A stretch of DNA of 64,000 nt from Pseudomonas_T sp032052615 (lineage in GTDB: Bacteria; Pseudomonadota; Gammaproteobacteria; Pseudomonadales; Pseudomonadaceae): assembly GCA_032052615.1 (NCBI GenBank), contig DAMBWF010000010.1, forward strand, positions 92,171 through 156,170. Reading direction: 5' to 3'. Of this stretch, positions 26,665 to 37,569 are shown piece by piece (position 1 is the first letter of the stretch; each line of letters begins with the position of its first letter). The position numbers and the translations under genes are program-made. The notes below the pieces were generated by a model. That model was not told where the DNA came from. It was given only the letters and a program-made list of their open reading frames with translations, and ran no database searches.

Positions 26665-26895
26665 ATGGCACGTTTCTTCCGCCGTCGTAAGTTCTGCCGC
26701 TTCACCGCCGAAGGCGTGAAAGAGATCGACTTCAAAGATCTCAACACCCTGAAAGCCTACATCTCGGAAACCGGCAAGATCGTTCCCAGCCGCATCACCG
26801 GGACCAAAGCCAAGTATCAGCGTCAGCTGGCGACCGCTATCAAGCGCGCCCGCTACCTGGCCCTGCTGCCCTACACCGACAGCCACGGCCGTTGA
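26665..26895 (+). CDS. rpsR: 30S ribosomal protein bS18
   Basis: A 76-residue ribosomal protein that pairs with bS6. Typical features are RRRKFCRFTAEG at the N-terminus, and LKAYISETGKIVPSRITGT and RARYLALLPYTD in the core. It lies 26 bp after rpsF in the same operon. Confidence 0.97.
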   Translation: MARFFRRRKFCRFTAEGVKEIDFKDLNTLKAYISETGKIVPSRITGTKAKYQRQLATAIKRARYLALLPYTDSHGR

Positions 26896-26933
26896 GCCCG
26901 GGCCGTCGACAGACGTAATGGATAGATAGACGC

Positions 26934-27824
26934 ATGCGCGCCCTGGCCGGATTCATCATGCGCGGCCGCATGCAGGCCACCCTCGTGGTGGCGGGCGCCG
27001 CGGCGTTACCCTTGTTGTTCTGGCTCAGCGCCGCCGCAGGGTCTCTGGTGTTGTTGCGCCGGGGACTGGGTGACGCGGCAAGCATCGTGCTCTGGGCGCT
27101 GCTGCCCGCTCTGGCCTGGTGGTACTTCGGCGAGCCGAGAACGCTCTTGGTGTTGCTCGGTACCTTGGGGTTGGCGCTGGTGCTGCGGTCGAGCTTGTCA
27201 TGGTCGCGCGTGCTGCTGTGCAGTGTGGCGATGGGGCTGGTGTTCGGTGCCGCCTTGGGCGCGCTGTTCGGCGGGCCCATCGAGGCGATGGCGAACGAGC
27301 TACGCGCGCTCTTGCCGCAGATGCTGCCCGGCGTCCACCAGCAGTTGACGGTGGACGAGCAAGCGCGTCTGGGCGAGCTGGTGGCGCCGGTGTTGACCGG
27401 CTTGCTGGCGGCGTTGTTGCAGATCGGCAGCGTGCTCAGCCTGATGCTGGGTCGTTACTGGCAGGCGGCGTTGTACAACCCGGGCGGGTTCGGCCGGGAG
27501 TTCCGCGTGCTGCGCTTGCCGCCGGCCGTGGCGTTCGGGTTGCTCGCCGGCATGCTGCTGGGGCCCAACCTGGGGCCGCGATGGGCCATGTTGACGCCCT
27601 TGTGCAGCGTGCCGCTGGCGTTCGCCGGCCTTGCCCTGATGCACGGCCTGATCGCTCAGGGACGCCTTGGGCGGTTCTGGTTGGTGGGGCTTTACGTCAC
27701 GCTGCTGTTGTTCATGCAATTGATCTATCCATTGCTGGTCGTCGCGGCTCTCGTCGACAGCCTGTTTGATTTTCGGCGCACGGGACGCACGAGCGGACCG
27801 GACGTACCGAACGGTGAAGGTTAA
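26934..27824 (+). CDS. DUF2232 membrane protein
   Basis: A 296-residue protein with about eight hydrophobic helices and short loops, for example LVVAGAAALPLLFWLSAAAG near the N-terminus and LVGLYVTLLLFMQLIYPLLV near the C-terminus. It fits the DUF2232 family, which stands between rpsR and rplI in Pseudomonas. The function is unknown. An alternative start is the ATG at 26958 (residue 9). The gene is co-oriented with the ribosomal genes, 22 bp before rplI, so it is probably co-transcribed. Confidence 0.85.
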   Translation: MRALAGFIMRGRMQATLVVAGAAALPLLFWLSAAAGSLVLLRRGLGDAASIVLWALLPALAWWYFGEPRTLLVLLGTLGLALVLRSSLSWSRVLLCSVAMGLVFGAALGALFGGPIEAMANELRALLPQMLPGVHQQLTVDEQARLGELVAPVLTGLLAALLQIGSVLSLMLGRYWQAALYNPGGFGREFRVLRLPPAVAFGLLAGMLLGPNLGPRWAMLTPLCSVPLAFAGLALMHGLIAQGRLGRFWLVGLYVTLLLFMQLIYPLLVVAALVDSLFDFRRTGRTSGPDVPNGEG

Positions 27825-27846
27825 AAAGTTAAGAGGTAAGACTCAG

Positions 27847-28293
27847 ATGGAAGTCATCCTGCTGGAAAAAATCGCCAACCTGGGCAACCTGGGCGACAAG
27901 GTGAACGTTAAGTCCGGTTACGGCCGCAACTACCTGCTGCCGCAGGGCAAGGCCACCGCCGCGACCGCTGCCAACGTCGCGGCTTTCGAAGCGCGTCGCG
28001 CCGAGCTGGAAAAGGCCGCCGCCGAGAAGAAAGCATCCGCCGAAACCCGCGCGGCCCAACTGGCCGAGCTGGAAGTCACCATCACCGCCGTGGCCGGTGA
28101 CGAAGGCAAGCTGTTCGGCTCCATCGGCACCGCCGACATCGCCGACGCCCTGACCGCCTCCGGCGTGGAAGTGGCGAAGAGCGAAGTGCGCCTGCCCAAT
28201 GGCACCATTCGCCAAGTTGGCGAATACGACGTGGCCGTGCACCTGCACACCGACGTCGAGGCCACGGTCAAGCTGATCGTCCAGGCCGGCTGA
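27847..28293 (+). CDS. rplI: 50S ribosomal protein bL9
   Basis: bL9 binds 23S rRNA near the L1 stalk. The N-terminal domain has MEVILLEKIANLGNLGDKV and GYGRNYLLPQGKA. A long connecting helix (about 40-75) leads to the C-terminal domain (KLFGSIGTADIADAL). It has 148 residues, the family length. The ATG at 27847 has AGAGGTAAGA upstream; the frame extends to 27766, inside the previous gene, without support. A terminator follows at 28350-28397. Confidence 0.97.
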   Translation: MEVILLEKIANLGNLGDKVNVKSGYGRNYLLPQGKATAATAANVAAFEARRAELEKAAAEKKASAETRAAQLAELEVTITAVAGDEGKLFGSIGTADIADALTASGVEVAKSEVRLPNGTIRQVGEYDVAVHLHTDVEATVKLIVQAG

Positions 28294-28349
28294 GCCGCGC
28301 CGAACGGTCCGCCGCCGAGGCGGGCTTGCGCAGATGCGCGGGCCTGCTA

Positions 28350-28397
28350 ACAATCGGGCACGGTATCGCGCGAGCGTACCGTGCCCGTTGTCTTTTC
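28350..28397 (+). terminator. Terminator after rplI
   Basis: A long stem of ACAATCGGGCACGGTA and TACCGTGCCCGTTGT around an 11-nt loop, followed by CTTTT. It separates the ribosomal operon from dnaB. Confidence 0.75.
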
Positions 28398-28422
28398 CGA
28401 TGCCTGATTTTTCGCGAAGCCA

Positions 28423-29817
28423 ATGAACGAACTCTCCGTCCCCGAGCAATACGACCTGGAAACCGCCGCGCTCAAGGTGCCGCCGCATTCCATCGAGGCC
28501 GAGCAGGCCGTGCTGGGCGGGCTGATGCTGGACAACAACGCCTGGGAGCGGGTGCTCGATCAGGTGTCCGACGGTGACTTCTATCGCCATGACCACCGCC
28601 TGATCTTCCGCGCCATTCACAAGCTGGCCGAGCGCAACCAGCCCTTCGACGTGGTCACCTTGTCCGAGCAATTGGACAAGGAGGGCCAACTGAGCCAGGT
28701 AGGCGGCCTGGCCTACCTGGGAGAGCTGGCCAAGAACACCCCCTCGGTGGCCAATATCAAGGCCTACGCGCAGATCATCCGCGAGCGCGCCACGTTGCGG
28801 CAGTTGATCGGCATTTCCAACGAAATCGCCGATAGCGCCTACGCCCCCCAGGGGCGTACCGGGGAGGAAATCCTCGACGAGGCGGAGCGGCTGATCTTCC
28901 AGATCGCCGAGGCGCGGCCGAAGACCGGCGGCCCCATGGCGATCAATGACATCCTGGTCAAGGCCATCGACCGGATCGACTCGCTGTTCAACGCGGGCGA
29001 CGCCATCACCGGCCTTTCCACCGGCTTCACCGACCTGGATGCCGCCACCAGCGGCTTGCAACCGGCCGACTTGGTGATCGTCGCCGGGCGCCCCTCCATG
29101 GGCAAGACCACCTTCGCCATGAACTTGGTGGAAAACGCCGTGTTGCGCAGCGACAAGGCGGTCGTGGTGTATTCCCTGGAGATGCCCGCCGACTCCATCG
29201 TGATCCGGATGCTCGCGTCCCTCGGGCGCATCGACCAGACCAAGGTACGCGCCGGTCGCCTGGAGGACGACGACTGGCCGCGCCTGACCTCGGCGGTGAA
29301 CCTGCTCAACGACCGCAAACTGTTCATCGACGACACCGCCGGTATCTCGCCCTCGGAAATGCGCGCCCGGACCCGCCGCCTGGCTCGCGAACACGGCGAG
29401 ATTGCCATGATCATGGTCGACTACCTGCAACTGATGCAGATCCCCGGTTCCAGTGGCGATAACCGGGTCAACGAGATTTCCGAGATTTCCCGCTCGCTCA
29501 AGGCCCTGGCGAAGGAATTCAACTGCCCGGTCGTGGCCCTGTCCCAGCTCAACCGCTCCCTGGAGCAGCGGCCGAACAAACGCCCGGTGAACTCCGACCT
29601 GCGGGAATCCGGGGCCATCGAGCAGGACGCCGACATCATCATGTTCGTCTATCGGGACGAGGTGTATCACCCCGAGACCGAGTACAAGGGCGTCGCCGAG
29701 ATCATCATCGGCAAACAGCGTAACGGCCCCATCGGTACCACGCGGTTGGCCTTCCTCGGTAAATACTCGCGCTTCGAGAACCTCGCCCCGGGCAGCTACA
29801 CCTTCGACGACGAATGA
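28423..29817 (+). CDS. dnaB: Replicative DNA helicase DnaB
   Basis: DnaB is the hexameric 5'-3' helicase of the replication fork. An N-terminal domain (about 20-130) and linker are followed by the RecA-like domain with Walker A GRPSMGKTTFA (Lys near 228), Walker B MIMVDYLQLM and the GKQRNGPIGT segment near the C-terminus. It has 464 residues and no intein, which sometimes interrupts dnaB. It follows the rplI terminator and precedes alr. Confidence 0.97.
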   Translation: MNELSVPEQYDLETAALKVPPHSIEAEQAVLGGLMLDNNAWERVLDQVSDGDFYRHDHRLIFRAIHKLAERNQPFDVVTLSEQLDKEGQLSQVGGLAYLGELAKNTPSVANIKAYAQIIRERATLRQLIGISNEIADSAYAPQGRTGEEILDEAERLIFQIAEARPKTGGPMAINDILVKAIDRIDSLFNAGDAITGLSTGFTDLDAATSGLQPADLVIVAGRPSMGKTTFAMNLVENAVLRSDKAVVVYSLEMPADSIVIRMLASLGRIDQTKVRAGRLEDDDWPRLTSAVNLLNDRKLFIDDTAGISPSEMRARTRRLAREHGEIAMIMVDYLQLMQIPGSSGDNRVNEISEISRSLKALAKEFNCPVVALSQLNRSLEQRPNKRPVNSDLRESGAIEQDADIIMFVYRDEVYHPETEYKGVAEIIIGKQRNGPIGTTRLAFLGKYSRFENLAPGSYTFDDE

Positions 29818-29911
29818 GCCGCCTCAGGCGTCGGCGGACCTGAGTCAGGTCAATTCGATGCGGGCTCCGGCCCGGTTAGAATGCCCGCCCGTTCCGTCTG
29901 CAGGGTTCGCC

Positions 29912-30991
29912 ATGCGTCCGCTCATCGCCACGGTCGATCTGGCCGCCATCCGCCACAACCATGCCATCGCCAAGCGCTGCGCGCCGGGTCGCCAGACTTT
30001 CGCCGTGGTCAAGGCCAACGCCTACGGGCACGGTATTCGCGAAGTGGTCAGCACCCTGCATGACGAGGCGGACGGGTTCGCCGTGGCCAGCCTGGAGGAG
30101 GCGGCGGATGTGCGGGCGATGCACGGCTTGGCGCGTATTCTGCTGCTGGAGGGCTGCTTCGAACCCGGCGAGTACCGCATCGCCGCTCACCTGGGGCTGG
30201 ACGTGGCGGTGCGCGACGACGACCAGGCCGAGGCACTGCTCGCCAGTGACCCCGGCAAGCCGTTGGCGGTCTGGCTCAAGCTGGACTCGGGGATGCACCG
30301 GCTCGGCTTCGCGCCGGAGGCGTTGCGCGGCTGGCACGCCCGGCTGCAAGACGCGCCCCAGGCCGCCGAGCTGAACCTCATGAGCCACCTGGCCTGTGCC
30401 GACGAACGCGGTCATCCGCTCACCGAGCAACAGATGGAGATGTTCCTCGACCTGCTCGATCTCGACTTCAACCGGCGCAGCCTGGCCAACTCGGCGGCGA
30501 TCCTGACCATTCCCGCCGCCCACATGGATTGGGTTCGCCCGGGCATCCTGCTGTACGGCGCCACGCCATTCGCCGACCTCGGCGTCGACGAGCTGGGGCT
30601 GCGTCCGGCGATGACCCTGGAGGCGAAGCTGATCGGCGTGCGCGAGGTGGAAACCGGCGCCAGCGTCGGCTACGGCGCCGACTGGATCGCGGAGCGGCCA
30701 ACCCGTATCGGCACGGTCAGTTGCGGCTACGCCGACGGGTATCCGCGTCACGCGCCCGCCGGCACGCCCGTGTGGCTGGGGGGCCAACGGGTTCCCCTGG
30801 TGGGCCGGGTTTCCATGGACCTGCTGACCGTGGACCTCTCCGGCCGTCCCGACCTCGCCGTCGGCGCCAGCGTGGAACTGTGGGGCGCCCACCTCCCGGT
30901 GGACGAGGTGGCCCGGGCCGCCGGCACGGTGGGCTACGAGCTGCTGAGCAAGGTGACCGCCCGGGTGCGCCGCCGCTACGTCGGCCACTGA
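29912..30991 (+). CDS. alr: Alanine racemase
   Basis: Alr is a PLP enzyme that makes D-alanine for peptidoglycan. The PLP lysine is K34 in AVVKANAYGHG, and the catalytic tyrosine is Y254 in VGYGADW. WVRPGILLYGATPF and the RVSMDLLTVDL segment are typical. It has 359 residues from the ATG at 29912, where MRPLIATVDLAAIRHN matches the family; a start at 29858 would add 18 unconserved residues. This position after dnaB is that of alr (PA4930) rather than the catabolic dadX. Confidence 0.95.
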   Translation: MRPLIATVDLAAIRHNHAIAKRCAPGRQTFAVVKANAYGHGIREVVSTLHDEADGFAVASLEEAADVRAMHGLARILLLEGCFEPGEYRIAAHLGLDVAVRDDDQAEALLASDPGKPLAVWLKLDSGMHRLGFAPEALRGWHARLQDAPQAAELNLMSHLACADERGHPLTEQQMEMFLDLLDLDFNRRSLANSAAILTIPAAHMDWVRPGILLYGATPFADLGVDELGLRPAMTLEAKLIGVREVETGASVGYGADWIAERPTRIGTVSCGYADGYPRHAPAGTPVWLGGQRVPLVGRVSMDLLTVDLSGRPDLAVGASVELWGAHLPVDEVARAAGTVGYELLSKVTARVRRRYVGH

Positions 30992-31118
30992 GGTCCGGCA
31001 CGCCGCGCGAGACGTGGCCCTGCCCGGCGAGGCGATGAAAAGTCCGACCGCAAGCGTCGGGCTTGTATATTTTTTGTGCTATATTCCGCGCCCCGTAAAA
31101 CCTGCCGGTCCCTCAAGC

Positions 31119-33422
<2,304 letters not shown>

Positions 33423-33513
33423 TGGATGGGCCTGATGCGTTGAAATCGCGCCAGGCCCTCTGTTTACTTACCCCGGGCGCGGTTCGGCTCGGTCCGCCCG
33501 TGCTCCAACTCCG

Positions 33514-33975
33514 TCAGCCCTTGGCTTCGTTCGTGACGAGCCGCAAGTGCAGCAGCGGGAACGGCCGGCCCTCGCCATCCAGCGGCGAGCGGCCGACCAC
33601 CTCGAAGCCCATGCGTCGGTAGAACCCCAGGGCCTGGGGATTCTGCTCGTTGACGTCCAGCTCGTTCACTCCATGTTCGTCCATGGCCTGCTTCAGCAGC
33701 CGCCGCCCCAGCCCCTGGCCGTGGCGCGCCGGATCGACGAACAGCATCTCCACGCGATGCCCGTCGCGCCCGAGAAAGCCCGCGACCCGGCCGGCTTCGT
33801 CCCGCGCGCAGGTGAGCGCCACCTGGGACAGGTACTGGTCGCGGATGGCCACCCGCAGCGTCTGGATATCGGCCTCGTCGAGAAAATCATGGGTCGCGCG
33901 GACGGCGGCCTCCCAGACATCGAGCAGGTCAGGCAGGTCGGCGGCCGTGGGAGTGTCGAGGGCGTAATCGATCAT
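33514..33975 (-). CDS. GNAT family N-acetyltransferase
   Basis: A 153-residue acetyltransferase with the acetyl-CoA binding motif A (VDPARHGQGLGRRLL) and motif B (NELDVNEQNPQALGFYRRMGF). The N-terminal part (LPDLLDVWEAAVRATHDFL) resembles the YjaB-like group. The substrate is unknown. It is convergent with ygiQ and stands alone. Confidence 0.85.
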   Translation of the reverse strand: MIDYALDTPTAADLPDLLDVWEAAVRATHDFLDEADIQTLRVAIRDQYLSQVALTCARDEAGRVAGFLGRDGHRVEMLFVDPARHGQGLGRRLLKQAMDEHGVNELDVNEQNPQALGFYRRMGFEVVGRSPLDGEGRPFPLLHLRLVTNEAKG

Positions 33976-34042
33976 GGTGGTCTTCGAGGCGCGCTGGGGT
34001 CGGAATAAGCGTGGCGCGGTAGCCTACCCGGGTCGGGCCGTG

Positions 34043-34651
34043 TCAGGGTTGCGGGCGCCTGGGTTTCAAGCGAATGGCGTGGTAGTCCGGTAGCACGGGC
34101 AGGGTATCGCTGCCCTGGGGCCCTTCGGACAGGTAGGCCTGGTACTCCGAGCCCTTGCTGCTATCGAATCGATAAACCAGGTAGCGCTCCGGCGCCTCGT
34201 TGCGGCCGGGATTAGGGACCACCACATAGAAACCGCCCGTGCCGAGATAAAGCCATTCCGGCGCGCTCCGCTCAGCCAGGTTCAGGCGTTCCCACGTGCC
34301 CCAAGTCTGGTTGTAGCGCAACACCACGCTCTGCAGGAAGTTGGAGTGGAATTCGCCGGTCACCACCAGGGCCTGCTCGTTGTCTCCCGCGCACTGGGCC
34401 TCTACGAACGAGCCCCGAGAGTACTCGGCGGGGTCGTCGTCCGGCTCTTCCCTGGCGTCGTAGAGATAGTCCGCGTGGCCCCCGATGACCAGGCGGTAAA
34501 TGGCCGAGCCCGCGAGGGGAGCCTCCGAGGTGATCGCCACTTGTTTCTTGTCCGCTTCGCCCAGCGCGCAGGCGATCAACCTCTGCGTGGCCAGGGCGGG
34601 CAGACTGGATACAAGGAGCGGCAGGAAGAGCAGGGCCAGTCGAAGGTGCAT
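34043..34651 (-). CDS. Exported protein, candidate periplasmic immunity protein (paralogue of 34828-35418)
   Basis: The frame opens at 34831, but the ATG at 34651 gives a clean signal peptide (LRLALLFLPLLVSSLPALA), so 202 residues are annotated. I do not recognise a named family. It is a paralogue of the next upstream gene: both have an early CxL motif, a second cysteine ~65 residues later, the block PEWLYLG/PRWLYLG, a PN-G motif, RYLVYR and a C-terminal LP-x-Y segment. The two conserved cysteines suggest one disulfide. It is last in a leftward unit headed by a muramidase-like gene. Immunity function is inferred from that layout only. Confidence 0.7.
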   Translation of the reverse strand: MHLRLALLFLPLLVSSLPALATQRLIACALGEADKKQVAITSEAPLAGSAIYRLVIGGHADYLYDAREEPDDDPAEYSRGSFVEAQCAGDNEQALVVTGEFHSNFLQSVVLRYNQTWGTWERLNLAERSAPEWLYLGTGGFYVVVPNPGRNEAPERYLVYRFDSSKGSEYQAYLSEGPQGSDTLPVLPDYHAIRLKPRRPQP

Positions 34652-34827
34652 GTTCGCTCCGGGAGCGCGAGGATGATGGATGGAGATCACTCTGCCCCTC
34701 CAATATGTTCGGCGAGGGCCGGAATGCCAGGGGTGCGGCATAAGCCGGCTTCGGCGGGACAGCCCAGGCGGCAAGGACCAGGACACGAACCCACGGCGTG
34801 CGGTCGCGAGGCAAGCGCCCGAGTTAC

Positions 34828-35418
34828 TCACTCGTCTTCGCTTTGGATCGGCTCGATCTCCCGTACCGTGTAGCCGTCGCGTGGCGGCAGCGCGTCGCTG
34901 GCGGCAGGCTCCTCGGCGTCTTTGGGCACGGGGTAGCGGTAGACGAGGTAGCGTTTATCACTTTCATGCCCCTCGTTGGGGATCACCGCGAGCATGGCGT
35001 CCTGACCCAGATAGAGCCACCGTGGGGTGGCCTTTTCCGCGAAGATCAGGGTCTCGGTCTGGTGCGAGCCGGGGTTCCGGCGAACCACCGCGCCCTTGAG
35101 ATAAGGGGAGGCGCTTTCGTAGACGAAAAACAGCACGTCGCCGAGACACTTGGCATACAAGGCACGGCCCACATACGTGATGTTGTCGGGCATGTCCTGA
35201 AAGGCGGGTCGGGTCTGGCCGTCCACGTTCAGCAGCGGGGTTTCTTGGTCATAGCCGTCGGGCTGACCCAGCAGCGTGACCCGACTGCCGTCCGCCAGTG
35301 TGCAGGCGAGAACAGTGCGGGGGGGCGATTCCTCGCCCGGGTAGGGCGTCTGCTCGCCCTGGGCCGACAGGGCGAGAGCCGTCAGCAGGGCGGCGGCCAG
35401 GCAGGGGAATGTCTTCAT
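34828..35418 (-). CDS. Exported protein, candidate periplasmic immunity protein
   Basis: A 196-residue protein with a signal peptide (LAAALLTALALSAQG, about 7-21). Two conserved cysteines (VLACTLADGS and YAKCLGD) and the blocks PRWLYLG, PNEGHESDKRYLVYRY and LPPRDGYTVREIEP align with the downstream gene at 34043-34651. No named family was recognised. Its ATG overlaps the stop of the upstream muramidase-like gene (ATGA), so translation is probably coupled. A cytoplasm-made peptidoglycan hydrolase followed directly by a secreted partner is the usual layout of type VI effector-immunity pairs. This is an inference. Confidence 0.72.
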   Translation of the reverse strand: MKTFPCLAAALLTALALSAQGEQTPYPGEESPPRTVLACTLADGSRVTLLGQPDGYDQETPLLNVDGQTRPAFQDMPDNITYVGRALYAKCLGDVLFFVYESASPYLKGAVVRRNPGSHQTETLIFAEKATPRWLYLGQDAMLAVIPNEGHESDKRYLVYRYPVPKDAEEPAASDALPPRDGYTVREIEPIQSEDE

Positions 35419-36044
35419 TTGAGGGTGTCGTAGAGGGGCTGCATGGAATCGGGGCGAGCCCGTAGGCGGTCGGCCGCGAGGCTGATCTTGGCGTAGTAGA
35501 CGCCGTTGCTCAGGCCGCGATACAGCTTGTAGCCTTCCACCACCGAACCGGCGCTGTCCACGCAGTGTTGCATGTACTCGGTGCCCAGCTGGATGTTGGT
35601 GGCTTCGTCGAAGATCAGCGCGCTGGAGTGCATCGCCTTGCCCTCGGCCATGACAGCCGCGAACTCGGCCTTGTCGCGGATCTTGTGCTTGAGTTCCTTT
35701 TCCCGGCGAGTCTGGTAGACCTGCTTCACCGCGGCCACGGTCAACTGCATCAGCCCCTTGGCGCTGCTGCCGGGGGCCTTGGCCATGGCGTCGAAACGCG
35801 ACTCCATGTAGATCTGGCAGATGATCAGGTCGTTATCCAACGTGGAGCGGTTGTTGGCCGCCACCAGGCGGCGGATTTCCTGCAAGCGGGCCCGCTCGGC
35901 GGGGGTGGTCTGGTCGATGCCGGCGCCGGAGCCCTGACTGCCCACCGGGCCGGGGGCGGGGCTGAGGGAGCGGCACAGGGTGCCGGCGTCGACGGAGCCG
36001 CTGCGCGTGGCGCAGGTCGGTCCGGGAATGCGATAACCCGTCAT
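35415..36044 (-). CDS. SLT-type transglycosylase/muramidase without signal peptide, candidate antibacterial effector
   Basis: A 209-residue protein. The C-terminal part (about 55-200) is a lysozyme-like SLT fold: the likely catalytic Glu is E81 in YMESRFDAMAK, followed by SSAKGLMQLT, the usual E-S-x-F / S-x-x-G-L-M-Q pattern. The N-terminal ~45 residues are Pro/Gly/Cys-rich (MTGYRIPGPTCATRSG) with no signal peptide or lipobox. The ATG at 36044 has AGGA nine bases upstream; a GTG at 36065 is in frame without a site. Self-directed transglycosylases are exported by Sec, so a leaderless one overlapping a gene for an exported protein suggests delivery into rival cells, possibly by a type VI system outside this window. 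A phage or housekeeping enzyme is the alternative. Confidence 0.75.
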   Translation of the reverse strand: MTGYRIPGPTCATRSGSVDAGTLCRSLSPAPGPVGSQGSGAGIDQTTPAERARLQEIRRLVAANNRSTLDNDLIICQIYMESRFDAMAKAPGSSAKGLMQLTVAAVKQVYQTRREKELKHKIRDKAEFAAVMAEGKAMHSSALIFDEATNIQLGTEYMQHCVDSAGSVVEGYKLYRGLSNGVYYAKISLAADRLRARPDSMQPLYDTLK

Positions 36045-36446
36045 GATGTCTTCCTGGCTCGTCACGGGGACGCGGCCGGGCGGCGGCCGCGCGAAGCACC
36101 CACTATGGCGAATTCCGCACCGGATGCCAGCCTCGCTTGTCGATTAGTGGACCGGCGTCACACAAGACGAGAGGCCGCCGTGGCACGGATGGTATGGATG
36201 GACGGGTGCAGGCGGCCGGGGCGCGAGGTAAGCGCCTCGGGAGGGCGCCGACCTGGCTGGCGCCGATCACGAGGGCGCACCGATTCCAATCACGCTCCGA
36301 TGATGCGGCAGCCTGGAGGTGGCGCTTCTGGAGTCCGATCCCGCAGCCCGCCGGGCAGCCCTCCCAAGGCGCGCTTGATCGTGGTCAAGGCGCCATGGCC
36401 CGCGCGCGGTACCGTGGAACCAACCCGGTACCGAGGCCCGACTTTC
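36045..36446. other. Non-coding interval before DUF3079 gene
   Basis: About 400 bp between the divergent effector-like gene and the DUF3079 gene. Frames are open because of high GC but show no recognisable protein. Promoters for both sides would be expected here; none stood out. Confidence 0.5.
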
Positions 36447-36662
36447 ATGGCCAAGCCCTTTCCCCTCAACCCCAAACACCCCGAGCGGATCTGTTGGGGC
36501 TGCGATCGCTATTGCCCTGCGAGCGAGCTGGCCTGCGGCAACGGGTCGGATCGCACCATGCACCCCGTCGAGACCTTTGGAGAGGATTGGCACCAGCAGG
36601 GCGGCTGGGGCATCGAGCCGGTGCAGGGGCCCGACCCTGTCCCCGAAGAAAAACCGCGCTGA
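36447..36662 (+). CDS. DUF3079 small cysteine-rich protein
   Basis: A 71-residue protein beginning MAKPFPLNPKHPERICWGCD. The cysteine pattern CWGCDRYC...ACGNG and the HPVETFG motif identify DUF3079, whose members are small and of unknown function. The spaced cysteines suggest metal binding, which is an inference. The stop is followed by a 364-bp interval that ends in the padR promoter region. Confidence 0.85.
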   Translation: MAKPFPLNPKHPERICWGCDRYCPASELACGNGSDRTMHPVETFGEDWHQQGGWGIEPVQGPDPVPEEKPR

Positions 36663-36944
36663 GCCCATGCGGCCTTCTTCATCCCACCCCCATGACCCTG
36701 GGATCAACCCTACATGCATCCGAACCGATGCCGGCCGGGAGGGCTTTCTACGAGCATTCGAGGCAAGGCGGATAGGCGCTCATGGCCTTGCTCGGGCGAT
36801 ACGGATTTCAGGGGGCGGCCGAATGGCCAGGCTGTCGACGCACGGTGCGCTTCGGCCTGACTGAACTGCTCACGGTTTTTTTGTCAACTTCGAGCCGGCG
36901 GCCGCTGTTATACGGGCAAGCCGCCCGGCGGTCCTCGTCCCATA

Positions 36945-36963
36945 GCTGATGATAATAATCCGC
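36945..36963 (+). promoter_or_regulatory. Weak candidate Fur box
   Basis: GCTGATGATAATAATCCGC matches 13 of 19 positions of the Fur consensus, including the central GATAAT. It lies just upstream of the padR promoter. Confidence 0.35.
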
Positions 36964-36970
36964 ATTTGGC

Positions 36971-37015
36971 TTGTTTTTAGATATATCTTTAGTAATATCT
37001 TCCGATATATCTAAG
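36971..37015 (+). promoter_or_regulatory. padR promoter with PadR operator (perfect 11-bp inverted repeat)
   Basis: TTGTTT (36971-36976), a 16-bp spacer and TAATAT (36993-36998) form a promoter. TTAGATATATC (36977-36987) and GATATATCTAA (37004-37014) are an exact inverted repeat separated by 16 bp. The left arm lies in the spacer and the right arm over the likely start point, which suits autorepression by the PadR protein. Confidence 0.7.
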
Positions 37016-37026
37016 CAGGTTCTCCC

Positions 37027-37569
37027 ATGCGCGATCATGTCTCTTCCGATCCTTTCGAGCGCCGCCCCGGTCGGGGTGAGCGTGGCCCACGGGTCTTCGC
37101 CCCCGGCGACTTGAAACTGCTGATGCTGTCGATGCTCGCCGAGCAGCCCGGTCATGGCTACGACCTGATCCGCCAGATCGAAAACCTGTTCGAGGGCGGC
37201 TACAGCCCCAGTCCGGGCGTGATCTACCCCACCCTCAGCTACCTCGAGGAAGCCGAGCTGATTACCGGTGCGGTCCAAGGCAGCAAGCGCCTCTATGCCA
37301 TCACCGAGGCCGGCCGCGCCGCGCTGGCCGAGCAGGCCGTGGCGCTCGACGGGATGCGCATGCGCATCGAGGTCAGCAAGCGCGCCCTGCGCGGCCATGA
37401 CCGCCCACCGGAAATCCACGAAGCCGTCGGCAACCTGCGCCATGCGCTGCATATGCACAGCGGCCGCTGGACGCCCGACGAGATCGAGCGGGTCCGTACC
37501 CTGCTCAACGACACCGCCAAGGCCATCGCCTCCGGGCCGGCCGCCTTGGGCAAGGAGGACACTCCATGA
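37027..37569 (+). CDS. PadR family transcriptional regulator (YqjI-like)
   Basis: A 180-residue regulator. The PadR winged-helix domain (about 27-105) contains FAPGDLKLLMLSMLAEQPGH, GYDLIRQIE, SPGVIYPTLSYLEE and GSKRLYAITEAG. A C-terminal helical dimerisation segment follows. It overlaps the next gene by 4 bp (ATGA), a ferric-chelate reductase. The same pairing exists in E. coli as yqjI (metal-responsive PadR) and yqjH (reductase), although there the genes are divergent and YqjI has a His-rich N-terminal extension absent here. Control of iron or nickel homeostasis is therefore likely. Confidence 0.88.
   Translation: MRDHVSSDPFERRPGRGERGPRVFAPGDLKLLMLSMLAEQPGHGYDLIRQIENLFEGGYSPSPGVIYPTLSYLEEAELITGAVQGSKRLYAITEAGRAALAEQAVALDGMRMRIEVSKRALRGHDRPPEIHEAVGNLRHALHMHSGRWTPDEIERVRTLLNDTAKAIASGPAALGKEDTP

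Noticed and set aside
34043..36044. Complete type VI secretion cluster
   Set aside because: No tss, hcp, vgrG or PAAR gene is visible in the window; only an effector-immunity-like unit is present.
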